Assembly (NCBI GenBank): GCA_035048495.1
Contig: CM068541.1
Location: forward strand, 14,205,929 to 14,269,928
DNA: 64,000 nucleotides
From: Euptelea pleiosperma
Lineage: Eukaryota > Streptophyta > Magnoliopsida > Ranunculales > Eupteleaceae
Direction: 5' to 3'
The position numbers and the translations under genes are program-made. Below are positions 1 to 10,671 of the stretch, one piece after another (the stretch's first letter is position 1; each line of letters begins with the position of its first letter). The notes under the pieces were generated by a model. It was given only the letters and a program-made list of their open reading frames with translations. It searched no databases and was not told the DNA's origin.

Positions 1-4
1 TCCA

Positions 5-199
5 TTTGTCGAATATGTTCCGTGAGATGATTTTGTTGATTTGTTTGCCGAATATGTTCCGCAAGATGATTTTGTCGCTCCATTTGCTAAATAAGTTCGA
101 CGAGATGATTTCATCGATACGTTTGCCGAATATGTCTTGCAAGGTGATTTCATAGATCTGTTTGCCGAATATGGTTTGCGAGGAAGAAAGCCCATAGCC
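5..199 (+). repeat. 39-bp (13-codon) tandem repeat in gypsy ORF
   Basis: Units start at 5, 44, 83, 122 and 161, an exact 39-bp period. In frame 2 each unit encodes a variant of FAEYVPQDDFVDL. Stops at about 23-25 and 89-91 break the frame. The acidic/aromatic repeat lies upstream of the protease, so it probably belonged to the gag-protease linker of the element. Confidence 0.8.
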
Positions 200-351
200 A
201 AGTCCCCTAAAAGGGATCGTGATTACTGTACAGGGAAGAGTCTGTTCATGGAAAACAACGATGTCGATGATGTGCCATTCTAGAATTTGTCACAGCCCCC
301 CGTGTTCGATGGTGTCGTTGACGACCCACCGCATAAAGAATATGTTTTAGG

Positions 352-790
352 CATAGTCACAAAAATCTCTGATTTATTCAAAAAATCGCTAAAAAACTCT
401 GATTTTTCGAATTCACAAATCAATGGCCGATTAATCGACAAAATCTATGATTAATTGAAAAATTCAGCGTTTAATCTGCAATTTTGCCAATTAATTAGCT
501 CAGACCCATTTTTCTTTTATTTTTTCTCCTAATTTCGATTTTGCCGATTTTGAAATTTTGATTATGAATGATGAAGCATGTTCAAGAGTTATGACTTATT
601 ATTATGGAATTATAGATGTGTTTCTCATCATATAAATGTGTTTATTAAAAACAACATTTCTAACTTGAAATATGTCATGATATATTTTTTGCAATTTTGT
701 CAATTTTTCCCAATTTTTACTCAATTTATCCAAAAATTTTCAACTTGACCCCTTGTCGATTTATTGTCGAATCCCGACTTTGTGACTATG
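352..790. mobile_element. hAT-like MITE inside gypsy ORF
   Basis: Terminal inverted repeats CATAGTCACAAA / TTTGTGACTATG are flanked by near-identical 8-bp direct repeats, gttttagg (344-351) and gtttcagg (791-798). An 8-bp TSD fits the hAT superfamily. The interior is AT-rich with no ORF. The insertion lies within the gypsy reading frame just after a KEYVLG peptide. Confidence 0.7.
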
Positions 791-881
791 GTTTCAGGTG
801 ATTAGGCCAAGCATTGATCGTGCAAAGGGTGTGTTCCGCGCCCAAGGAAGAAGGCAATGGGTGGCTCTACAATAATATTTT

Positions 882-1100
882 CACTCCACTTGCATCGTGG
901 AAGAAAAATTTTGCAGTCTTGTCATTGATTCTGGGAGCTGTGAGACTGTGGTTGCTGAGGAGGCTGTTCAAAAAGCTCAAGTTTGGCTAAAGCCGCATCC
1001 TAATCCATATAAACTGTCATGTCTAAAAAAAAGCGACGAGGTAAGAGTTTCCAAGGACAATACCAGATTGTTTTTATCCCTAGTAAGAGGTCGTGCCTAA
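882..1100 (+). pseudogene. gypsy aspartic protease fragment
   Basis: The reading frame encodes CIVEEKFCSLVIDSGSCE followed by PHPNPYKLSCLKKSDEVRVS. This is the hallmark N-terminal half of a plant gypsy protease, with the catalytic triplet as DSG. A stop lies just upstream at 873-875 and the frame is lost near 1075. It is a non-functional fragment; the C-terminal flap and Leu-Gly region is missing. Confidence 0.7.
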
Positions 1101-1217
1101 ACCACTAGTTGAGAAGAGTTTTAATCTCTTAACTTTTACAAGAAAAGTTGGGTTGGAGATTGTGCCTAAGCACATAAGTGCAGCTGATAAGAATTGACGA
1201 TTTGTGGAATTGAAGTT

Positions 1218-1328
1218 GACGATTTTGTTTGGACCATCTTAACGGAGCTCTTTCCCGTAGGAGGGTTCAATAAGCCGGTTGCTCGCAAAATCCATCCATT
1301 GGAGGTTTTGAAGGTCAATGCTAAGTGA
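1218..1328 (+). pseudogene. gypsy integrase C-terminal fragment
   Basis: The frame reads DFVWTILTELFPVGGFNK and then ARKIHPLEVLKVNAK before a stop. This matches the C-terminal integrase segment of plant gypsy elements (pattern FPVGEFNKL..RKIGPLEVL). It directly follows the protease remnant, which shows the internal deletion of RT, RNase H and the IN core. Confidence 0.6.
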
Positions 1329-1452
1329 TTATTTCTACAATGGCAAAATCTGTCATTCTCGCAAAATCTGTTGTTTATTCAGAGATTTTGTTTTTAGCAA
1401 TTATTTCTACATAGATTATATGATTTTAGTATGAATTTATCCGAATACATTC

Positions 1453-1459
<7 letters not shown>

Positions 1460-1490
<31 letters not shown>
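1460..1490. repeat. (AT)n microsatellite
   Basis: About 31 bp of uninterrupted AT dinucleotide repeat in non-coding DNA. Confidence 0.95.
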
Positions 1491-1493
<3 letters not shown>

Positions 1494-4058
1494 AAGAAAA
1501 TATATATCTAAATACATGGAATAAAATGTACTCTAAATCTTCATATCAATGTCCGACACCAATGCATGTTTCACGTCAATGTTACAAGTTTTTACAATTT
1601 TTTTTTTGTGTTACAAGTAGAATGTTTCCATTTGTAATTACGTCTTTTGGTAAAAAGAACTTCAGTGATAGCATCAGCTACTAGGGGTTTGAATAAAAAA
1701 ATCATGATGGAAATAAAATTGGGGAACTTCTTTGCAACAACAATTGTAATAATCATTTTCTACACAAGCTTCAAAAAGAATCTAATGAGCATTATAGTTT
1801 AACCAGTTATGATCATATTAAAAGATTGCATGTCACTGAATCATGTCGATACTGAACAGATGTTTCAAGATAATTTTCAATTCTTAGATTGTGAAGGATT
1901 TTAAAACTTACTGTTAGGTTCATAGGGACAATAAAAATCTTTACTTTCCCACAAGAAACTCCTACAAGAGAAAATTAACAAAATGTAAGACTATAATTCT
2001 TGTATTGACTTCAGATAAGCCAAGACAGTTTTTTATCTTGTCAAAATAAAATTGTATGATAATAAAATTTTGAGCTTACAAATTGGGGGAGGTGGAAGAG
2101 CAACATGCATACAAGTTCCTAAAAGAATAAATGAGAATTAATTATTTAAAAACATAATGAAAGAGATGATACAAAAGACAAAGCAAAAAAAGATTGATGC
2201 ATATTCCTTACATATTTTGTAGACTGTTGTTGGAATATGTGAAGCTTACATTTGTAAAATTATTATGTGAAAAATCCCTGCAAGATAGTATATCACAAAA
2301 TAATCCATCAAATTTCCCAAGGAACTAATTAGGTAGCTATGAGACACTAAATGTTTGCACACCTATGGTCTGATCCAACTTTACTTTGTCAGCTGAATCT
2401 TGATAGAATCCTTCTTTAGTGTTTAGGAATTCCTACCCCACCAATCCAAGTTAGCAGGATACCATTTAGAACCTTAAAGCCCTAGAGTATAGTTTTGACC
2501 TAAAAATTGGAGGTATTCACAAAATGATTTAATCTTTTAATCTATTTGGCTTATTTTAATGAGACCAAGTCCATCAATTTTGTAACTCAAATATCTTTGA
2601 AAAGAGATTGGTTATTTTACAATCAAACCACTAAATTTCAAGAAAGAAAAGTTTTCTGATAGTTTGAAAAGCCTGATTTACTGTTTTCACATAAAATGGT
2701 AGGTTTTTCTTTGTCAGGTGACTATAAAACATATTTCATTGGAGAGCACTCGTTGATACTTTTCTGATGACACTAATTTCATCCGATTCTGACTCAAATG
2801 ATTTTTCCAAGTGAAAAACCAAATACCCTTTGAAGGGACCTGACATTGAATTTCATGCATCAAAAGAGATTTCTGACTTCAAATATGGATTCCTTCCGAA
2901 AAAGATTTCGAATGAGTATCCATATGTTTGTATTTTGACGAAAAGACAACTCCTTAAATTTTCTCTCTGCTAGGGGCCTAGTTTCAGTAGAGTTTTAGTG
3001 ATAATCAACTTACCATAAGTTTATAGGATTTTGGGGGTACTTTTAGACTTTTCGAGGGCTTCAATGTCATTTTCAAAGGTTCTAGAACACAAATAAGTGA
3101 TCAAGAGTTGCGTTCCAAGTCAGAATGAGCTGATTTGGGAGAGTTTATTTCAGTTTTATCTGACTTGGCCCAGAGGCTGCGCTGGCAAAGCCATTTATAA
3201 GCCAAAAGACTTATCTAAGCGCACAACTTAGATCTAATCCCATGGTTCTCAAAGAAACCTCATTTTTACTCAAATCTCGGCCCTGGAAGCTATTCTAAAC
3301 TCTCTATTTTAGTCAATCCTAGCACTTTAGCTGCCCAACCAAAAAAACTACAAATAGACCACCCTCTCCTTAATTCTACGCGTCGAAAAATCTAAGAGTT
3401 GTCTCTTTGAGAAGAATAGGGGTCCACCTATTAAATAGGACAAACTTTGAAATTCTCAAGTAGTCTCAGAGAAAGTAGATAAATTTAACCTCGGTTCAAG
3501 AAGGCTCGAGTCATGGTCCAGCACTTTGTTGTGTATGGTGGGGTGCGGTTAGCTCTCCATTACACAAGGTAAGGTGATCTCCCTTTCTTTTTTCCTTCTT
3601 AGCTTTATTATAGCATGCTTATGATATAATAGAATAGTTTCTTTAAATACTTTCATAGATTATAATAGGAGCAAATAGACCCTAAAGTCTATATATCGGA
3701 ATAACATTATATAAACCCTAGCTTTGAGGAATATTCTAGTTCCTTTATATTTCTTTAGTAGAAACTGATTTAATAGGGCAGTTTTAGTGCCAAACACCTT
3801 CCAACTCCATAACCAGATCTCTGAATCCATGATTTAGAGCAAAACCTTTTCCAAAATGTGAGTCATTCTAAGTATGGGATGGGAGAAAGATTTCAAAATG
3901 ATATTGTTCAGGTTTTCGGATTCTCAATTCAACAATTCGAGTGCTGATTCCAAAACCCTAAATAACTTAGGAGGTATCCAGTAAGAGGATAGAGTCACAC
4001 AATCATAGTTCACTATTGTCCATACGGCTGCTGACGTCAGCCGTACGGCTTTGATGAT
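1491..4058. other. No gene recognised
   Basis: AT-rich DNA with stops in all frames. I see no domain, TIR pair or splice-compatible exon. It may be old LTR or intergenic sequence, since it lies between two retroelement remnants, but I cannot assign it. Confidence 0.5.
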
Positions 4059-4059
4059 G

Positions 4060-4115
4060 TCATCATCCTCCTGGTTGCTCTCTGATCTCATCATCCTCCT
4101 GGTTGCTCTCTGATC
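4060..4115. repeat. 28-bp direct tandem duplication in copia leader
   Basis: The unit tcatcatcctcctggttg... occurs twice head to tail (4060-4087 and 4088-4115). It lies just internal to the minus-strand primer-binding site at 4144-4156, so it is probably in the untranslated leader of a minus-strand copia remnant. Confidence 0.75.
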
Positions 4116-4143
4116 TGTGCTCTTGTGAAAGACACTGAGGTTA

Positions 4144-4395
4144 GCTCTGATACCAAGTTGAATTAGTGAATTAGGGTTAGATTTAGGTCTAAGGTTTCAA
4201 GGTAGAGATGGGAGAGAAGAGAGAGAGGAAAGAGAAGGGAGAAAGGATGTCATGTGATTAGGTCACAATGACTCCATAAATTTTATTTATGTAAAAAAAG
4301 GAATTACAAAGACAAGTATACCCCTCAAGGGGAGTATTTACAGAACTACCCCTAATATATGAAATATGTAGATATACGTATATGATAACAATATG
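4144..4395 (-). mobile_element. Copia LTR fragment with PBS (minus strand)
   Basis: On the minus strand a TTGGTATCAGAGC primer-binding site (4144-4156) complementary to initiator tRNA-Met follows an LTR end reading ...CTAATTCA. The LTR part (about 4159-4395) has the pyrimidine-rich tract and 'ccccttgaggggta' motif often seen in copia R-U5 regions. The outer LTR end is not visible; the sequence runs directly into SIRE-like pol. Confidence 0.6.
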
Positions 4396-4396
4396 A

Positions 4397-6668
4397 TTGG
4401 TAACAAATCTCATTGTAGCTTATTCCATGAATGCAATGATGGGAGTGTTACTTTTGGTGATGGTAGTATTTCTAATATAATTCCCAAAGGAACCATTAAA
4501 TGTCTTAAAACTTTTGATAACTGTTAGAACTTCTTAATGAAACTGACATTTGGCACCAAAGACTTGGTCACATGAACTACAAAGATGTCCAAAATTAGTA
4601 ACAAAGAACTTGTCGAAGGGTTACCAAAACTTAATAAAAAACATCAACCAGTTTGTGGGGAGTGCTTCAAAGGCCAACAAGTTTGAAGTATTCATAAAAA
4701 GGTTAAAAACATTGCCATCTCTAGGATTCTAGAACTTCTTCACATGGATCTTGTAGGACCTAATAGAATAGAAAGTCTATGAGGGAAGAGATATCTTCTA
4801 GCCCTAGTGGATGACTACTCAAGATTTACCTGGGTAGCTATCCTTAGAGAAAAATCAGAATCCTTTGATGAATTTAGAAATATTTGTAAAAGAATTCAAA
4901 ATGAGAAGAATCTCACTATTATTAGAATTAGGAGTGATCATGGATGAGAATTTGAGAACAGTAAATACTCAAAATATTGTAATGAAATGGGAATTAAACA
5001 TTAACTTTTTTTCACCTAAAACTCCTCAACAAAATGGTGTGGCTGAGAGAAAGAATAGCTTTTTGGAGGAAATGGGCGGTGTCTTGTTAGTTAGTAAAAA
5101 TATTTCTAGCAAACTATAGACGAAACCATTACCACAACTTGTTACATAATAAATGGGGTTTATCTTAGGACCAAATGTTAAATCCTTTAAAATCTTTGGG
5201 AGTAAGTACTATATTCTTAGAGATAGAGAAAAATTAAGAAAATTTGAATCTAAAAGTGATGAAAGTATCTTCTTAGGATATTCTACTAGAAGTAGAGCCT
5301 ATAGGGTATTTAACAAGAGAACCCTATCTATTGAGGAATCGATCAATGCCACAATTGATAATGAAGATCAAAACCCTATCATTGTTGATGATGAAGATGA
5401 AATTCAGAATATAGGAAAACAAACTGAAAACTTGAGAATTGAAGAACCAGATAAAGGAATCAGAAAATTAACAGATCATCCCACTTCTAAATTCATTGGA
5501 AACTTAGATTCTGGAGTTAGGACTAGAAGACAATTAGAAAACATCTCTATTCATGTGTTTTACTACTAAAATTGAACCTAAAAACATGGAGGAAGCTCTC
5601 TCTGATGATCATTGGATTCAAGCCATGCAAGAAGAGTTAAACCAATTTAAAAGAAATAATATCTGGAACTTAGTAACTAGGCCTAAAGATAAAAAAAAAA
5701 AAAACGTTATTGGAACTAAATGGATCTTTAAAAATAAACTTGATGAACATGGTATTATTGTCAAAAAAAAAAAGGCTAGACTAGTAGCCCAAAGATTCAC
5801 TCAGATGGAAGGAATAGACTTTGATCAAACTTTTGCTCCTAGAGCTAGATTAGAATCCGTTTGGAATTCTGTTAACTATAGTATGTCATCTCAACTTCAA
5901 ACTTTATCAAATGGATATCAAAAGCGTCTTTTTAAATAGTGACCTAGAAGAAGTTTTGTAGAACCTGAGGTTTTGAAGACCCTAACCACCATGATCATGT
6001 TTACAAGCTTAAGAAAGTTCTCTATGGCCTTAAACATGATCTTAGAGCTTGGTATGAGAGACTCACACTATTCTTGTTAAAAATGAATTCTCTAGAGGAA
6101 ATGTTGGTAAAACCTTCTTTATCAAAAGACGATATAAAGCCTTTTGCCCAGATATATGTAGAATATATTGTCTTTGGATCCACCGTGGAAGAATATGCCT
6201 AAGAATTTGCTGAAATCATAAAATCTGAATTTGAAATGAGTCCAGAAGAGAATTAGAATTTTTCTTAGGTCAATAAATTAAGAAATTAAAAACTAGGATT
6301 TATATCTCTCAAACTAAATACTCTAAAGAATTAAATAATTATTTTGGTCTAGAAAATGCTAAATCAACTAACAACCCTATGAGCACTAGTCAATAACTTC
6401 ACAACGATATCACCAGGAAATCTGTAGATGCATGATAGGGAGTCTTTTATACCTTACTGCCAGCAGACCTAACATAGCATGCATTGTTGAAGCATATGCT
6501 CACTATTAATCTCGTCTTAAAGAAGCTTAATTAATAACTGTTAAAAGAATAATAAGATATGTTAGTGGGACATTTGACTATGGTCTTTGGTACCCTATTG
6601 GAACTAATAGTGTCATTGTGGGCTTCTTTGATGCTGACGGGGCTGAAAATGTTGATGATAGAAAAGGC
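4397..6668 (+). pseudogene. SIRE/Maximus-type Ty1/copia pol remnant
   Basis: Decayed plus-strand copia pol. Recognisable parts in order: pre-integrase and integrase (4397-5119; RILELLHMDLVGPNRIESL, LALVDDYSRFTWVAILR, PQQNGVAERKN), integrase C-terminus (5153-5569; FKIFGSKYYILRDREKLRKF), RT N-terminus (5553-5939; NVIGTKWIFKNKLDEHG), RT/RNase H (5940-6668; YKLKKVLYGLKHDLRAWYER, then RYVSGTFDYGLWYPIGT after frameshift correction). Many stops and frameshifts. The gag, LTRs and start of protease are absent; the left edge abuts a foreign LTR fragment and the right edge abuts a LINE scrap. Confidence 0.8.
5553..5939 (+). pseudogene. Copia reverse transcriptase N-terminal block
   Basis: Longest open part of the SIRE-like copy. 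It begins with the copia RT entry motif (MEEALSDDHWIQAMQEELNQ, then GTKWIFKNKLDEHG and KARLVAQRFTQMEGIDFDQT). Lysine-coding A runs near 5690-5705 and 5766-5774 look slippage-prone. The frame is lost after FAPRARLES, before the catalytic YVDD block. Confidence 0.75.
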
Positions 6669-6975
6669 ACTAGTATGGCATACCTTCCTTTCCCAGCCAG
6701 GGACTCCTCCATCCACCTTGAAAGAGGTCACACACATAGTGAGGGGAGACATAAGGAATCTCAGACAAAGCAAAGAAGGTATGCCACACTGCAAAGGAGA
6801 ATCGGCAATGGATGAGGACACGGTCCACCATCTCTCCTACATCTTTACACAAAATACACCTATTAGGGATCAACATTCCCCTACTAATGAGATGATCCAC
6901 AGTCAAAATCTTTTTTATGGAGAGTCGTCCACGCGAAGAACTTCATCTTGAAGGGGATCGGGTTTCCCCTCCAAG
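6669..6975 (-). pseudogene. LINE ORF2 C-terminal zinc-binding fragment
   Basis: On the minus strand: FFAWTTLHKK, then after a one-base frameshift TVDHLISRGMLIPNRCILC, then VDRVLIHCRFSFAVWHTFFA. This is the zf-RVT region (C..C...H....C) at the end of plant LINE ORF2. It interrupts the end of the SIRE-like copia RNase H at 6668. No poly(A) or TSD could be confirmed. Confidence 0.7.
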
Positions 6976-6994
6976 GTGAAGTTCCTTATTTTAT

Positions 6995-9130
6995 GTACCT
7001 CGTGTGTTTGGTTGTGTGTCTTATGTTCATATCCTAGGTCCCAACCATACTAGGTTGGATCGCAAGGCTCTCAAGTGCCTCTTTTATGGGTATTCCCCTT
7101 CCAATAAAGGGTATAAGTGTTTCCACCCCCTTTTGGGACATGGTTTACCTCTATGGATTTCACTTTTTACGAATCTACTTTTTTTTTCCCCTGCCTTTCT
7201 TCAAAGGGAGAACAGAAGTGAGGGGAGAAAATAATTGATGAAAAGAGACTTTCTTCCTCTTTTAATGTTCATCTTCCTATACCTCATCCTAGTACTCCTT
7301 TACCTCCCTTCTCGTGGTCAAGCCTGACCGACCTACTATGGGATTTGATGGTAGTTCTGGTGGTGCTCAAGGGAAACTTAAAGTCTATCGCAGAAGAGGG
7401 AAAGCCACAGTTGATCCATGTTTAGTGGTGCTAGTCATACCATCCTTGGATTCGAGTAATACTTTACCCTTTGAGCCTATTGTACCTTTGCTTCTTGCTA
7501 CTGATGATCTTCCTATTACTCTTAGAAAGGGTGCGAGGAGATCTACTCAACACCCTCTAAGCAACTTTGTTTTGTACGAGTCTTTGTCTCCATCCTACAG
7601 GTCCTTTGTTACCTCCCTGTGAACCATTCTTATATATTCCTCAGTGGCAGAAGGGTTAAAGCATCCTAAGTGGAAGGATACAATGCTTGAAGAAATGAGA
7701 GTCTTAGAGAGAACATTACCTAGGAACTGGTTGACTTACCTAGAGGGAAGAAACCAATGGGATGTAAATGGGTGTACACTGTGAAGTACAAGGCAAATGG
7801 GACGGTAGAGAAATACAAGCTAGATTGATGGCCAAGGGATACTCCCCGACTTATGGCATCAATTACGTGGAGACATTTGCCCTAGTTGCAAAAATGAACT
7901 ACAAAAGAGTGCTTGTATCTCTTTCAACTAATCAGTCACAGCCTATTCATCTACTGGGTGTGAAGAATCCCTTTCTTCATGAGGACCTCAAAGAGGAAGT
8001 ATACATGATTCCTCCTCTAGGAGTCCTTCCAATTGAAGGTGATAAGAGAGTTTGCAAACTAAAAAAAATCATTGTATGGGCTAAAGTAGTTTTCTAGAGC
8101 ATGGTTTGAGAGGTTTACCAGAATAGTGAACAACTTGGGTACACTCAAAGCCAAGCAAATCGTACCATGTTTGTTAAACATCAGGGGAAGAGCACCGCTG
8201 CCCTCATAGTCTATGTTGATATAATTTTCATGGGTAATGATGTTGAACAAGTTGCAAAATTGAAGAAATACTTGACAGGCGAGTTTGAAACAAAGGATAT
8301 GGGGCCTCTAAAGTACTTTATGCTTGTAGAAGTGGCTAGATCAAGACATGGGAACTTCATTTCCCAGAGGAAGTACGTCTTAGATTTTCTTTAAGATACA
8401 GGAAAATTAAGGGCTAGACCTGTGGACACCCTTGTAGAATAAAATCACAAATTGGGAGAGGCCAATGGTGAGTTACTAATGGATATTAAGAATTTTTAGC
8501 GACTAGTGGGCAGACTGATATATGTTTCATTGATAGGCCAGATATTCCATATGATGTCAGTGTGAACAGCCAGTACATGCACTCTCCCAAGGAGACTCAC
8601 TTGGAGGCAGCCCACAGGATTTTCAGGTATTCCAAATCCTCCCCTGGTAGGGGACTTCTTTTCAAGCAGAACAGTTACATGAGAGTGGATTCTTACATTG
8701 ATGTAGATTGGGCATGTGCCAAAGATGACAAACGATCCACATCAAGGTATTGCACCTTTGTTGGGGGCAACCTTGTGACATGGAGAAGCAGAAAGCAGCT
8801 AGTAATTGCCCAGTCTACTGCAGAGGCTATGTTTCAAGCTATGGCTCATGGCATATATGAGATGTTGTGGTTGAAGATCTTAGTTGCCAAACCAGGATTC
8901 ATTGTGACTGCCTGTTCAACATGACCGTACAATGCATATTGAAGTGGACATACACTTCAATAAAGACAATATTATGATTAGGGAAGTTTGTTCTCCTTTT
9001 GTGAAGACAAAAGAGCATGAAACAGATGTATTCACCAAAGTGCCCCCGAAAGGTGAGAATGGTTTGATAAGGGAACCTCTTGATGAAGGAGCTATGGAAA
9101 ATGGTCAGAACACTGCTCATCAATGAAATT
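6995..9130 (+). pseudogene. Second Ty1/copia pol remnant
   Basis: Plus-strand copia pol, a different lineage from the preceding SIRE-like copy. Blocks: integrase C-terminus (7004-7120; FGCVSYVHILGPNHTRLD, LFYGYSPSNKGYKCFHP), linker (7314-7622; LRKGARRSTQHPLSNFV), RT (7640-8394; RLMAKGYSPTYGINYVETF, FLHEDLKEEVYM, then LIVYVDIIFMGND, where the YVDD catalytic box reads YVDI), RNase H (8562-8900; DADWA-like VDSYIDVDWACAKDDKRSTS) and tail (8932-9020; FVKTKEHETDVFTKV). Stops, frameshifts and loss of a catalytic aspartate show it is dead. No LTR pair was found. Confidence 0.8.
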
Positions 9131-9295
9131 TGAGAGGATATCCTCCCACACATGAATATGATCATCTGACATATCATAGAAACCAACTACGAGGTGGAAA
9201 ACTTCTTGGGGGGCACTTTTGGGTAATCGGTAACCACTTAACTACTAACATGCTATTGCAAGATCCTTTGACCATGTCAAAGATTGACTAAACAA

Positions 9296-9660
9296 TGGCA
9301 CAAGGAAGGTACATCTTGATGTTGCTGAATTTTATGGCGAGCTTGATGCAAATGTTTTGCTTAATTGGTTATCAAGAATGGACGACTACTTTGATTGGTA
9401 TGAGATGTCTGAAGAACAAAAGGTGTAGTTCGCCAAACCCAAAACTATATTTAAAGGGCAAGCAAAAGTTTGGTAGCATTAAGTTTGAGTGTGTAGAATC
9501 CCCGATTAATACATGGATTCATATGAAACTCAAATTGAAGGAAAAATTTCTTCCGTTAGACCATTAGCAATTCATATTCCAAAAACTAATATTGTTAAAA
9601 CAAGGTGCGAGATTAGTGGAAGAATATATAGAGGAATTCTTCGAATTGTCTGTCGCAAGT
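9296..9660 (+). pseudogene. Ty3/gypsy gag fragment
   Basis: The frame HLDVAEFYGELDANVLLNWL continues with DDYFDWYEMSEEQKV, then KGQAKVW and MKLKLKEKFLPLD across frames. This is the Retrotrans_gag core (PF03732-type) of plant gypsy elements. Stops and frameshifts are present. It begins immediately after the copia RNase H tail and is probably a piece of a separate insertion, possibly of the same family as the 1-1328 remnant. Confidence 0.7.
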
Positions 9661-9664
9661 GTGT

Positions 9665-9911
9665 GCATGTGTGTTGCCCTCCTTGAGGGTAGATTTGTTT
9701 TTTCCTATTTTTGATCTTGTGTTGTACTCTTCAAGGGTATTATGGGAAACCCCTCGTCTACATATATGAGAATAGTGTGTGAGAGAGAAGTGATACTCTA
9801 ATACCTCTTATCATTCTCTTTCTCTCATTCTTTCTTCTCTCTTTTTCTCTCTTCTTTTTCCTCCACACACTAACCTTAGGAACCACATCACCCAACTTGG
9901 TAGCAAAGCAG
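9665..9911 (+). mobile_element. Copia LTR 3' part with degenerate PBS
   Basis: Contains a TATA-like 'acatatatgagaatag' near 9758, a CT-rich transcribed tract (9800-9875) and ends at a degenerate primer-binding site (ttggtagcaaagc, about 9899-9911). The downstream leader around 9965-10005 resembles, in inverted orientation, the leader at 4020-4065, so the two LTR fragments are probably related. Confidence 0.45.
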
Positions 9912-10009
9912 AGGAAATCCAGATCGACAGGTTGAGAGTCTAAGGGGAAGGGGCACTGCTAACGTCATCGTCCGTACGATTGACATCAATAGCTATACAA
10001 ACACATGTC

Positions 10010-10590
10010 ACTTTCATGGTCTTAACTTCAAAAAGTTATTTTCTTTTATTTCTCTTAGAGTTTCAAGTTTCAATAATAAGTATGAATTTTTTTTCATAAG
10101 GAATGGTATTAGAAGAAAAAGGTTGAGCCCAAGAATTACAAAACTGAGGAAAATGAAAAGCTAGTGAGAAAGGCCTCCACTAACTCTACCAAAAGCAGTA
10201 CAAAAGAGAATTAAACTCAATTATCTACAATCTCCTCCCACTTAAAGACAAAATCTTCAAATTTTGGCCTCTAAACTCAGGAAGGATAGAGGACCAATAG
10301 AACATTAGGCACTTGATCTTCAATCTTAAGGGCTCAATGAATCTAAACCATTAAAATTGTGGTTGTTTCTCTCCTTCCAAAAAGAAATGTGGTTTTGAAG
10401 AACAATTTTTACAAAATGTTGGAAACCGAAATTTTGGTATTAGGAAGACATCCCAAGTAAAGAACGACATGCATTTGATTTAGGAGGCATTGTCTCGCTA
10501 ATCTAAGAATAAACATCCTTATTGACATTCTATAGACTATCTAGATATAATGCAAAAGATAATTTCACCAACTAATAAAAGTAAATTATG
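10010..10590. other. No gene recognised
   Basis: Short stop-filled frames on both strands. This is where the next exon(s) of gene A (end of LRR, then malectin-like domain) would be expected on the minus strand, but I find no matching peptide. Confidence 0.5.
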
Positions 10591-10598
10591 ATACACAC

Positions 10599-10671
10599 GT
10601 ACGCTTGAATTTTGCCTGAACTCGTATTCAAGGTACGAATTGGTCCGCTGAGATTATTTCTTGTAAGGTAT
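10599..10671 (-). CDS. Gene A exon 15 (3' border uncertain)
   Basis: The acceptor is tttcag; the exon encodes YLTRNNLSGPIRTLNTSSGK. The junction with exon 14 gives TI-YLTRNNLSG in frame. The 3' border is a guess at gtgtgt; the usual following peptide (DLSYNNF type) is not seen, so the gene may degenerate here. Confidence 0.55.

Larger units (their letters stand above)
2..1328 (+). pseudogene. Ty3/gypsy gag-pol remnant, internally deleted
   Basis: Decayed plus-strand Ty3/gypsy polyprotein. In order it shows a 13-residue tandem repeat, a 439-bp hAT-like insertion, a retropepsin-like protease (VIDSGS, then PHPNPYKLSCLKK, typical of plant gypsy proteases) and the C-terminal integrase segment (FPVGGFNKPVARKIHPLEV). 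Reverse transcriptase, RNase H and the catalytic integrase core, which should lie between protease and integrase C-terminus, are gone; the gap is only about 120 bp. In-frame stops and frameshifts interrupt every part. The 5' end lies outside the window. Family assignment rests on these peptides only. Confidence 0.75.

Noticed and set aside
6531..6951. Overlapping open frames on both strands around the copia/LINE junction
   Set aside because: They cross from the decayed copia RNase H into an antisense LINE scrap; no continuous protein is plausible.
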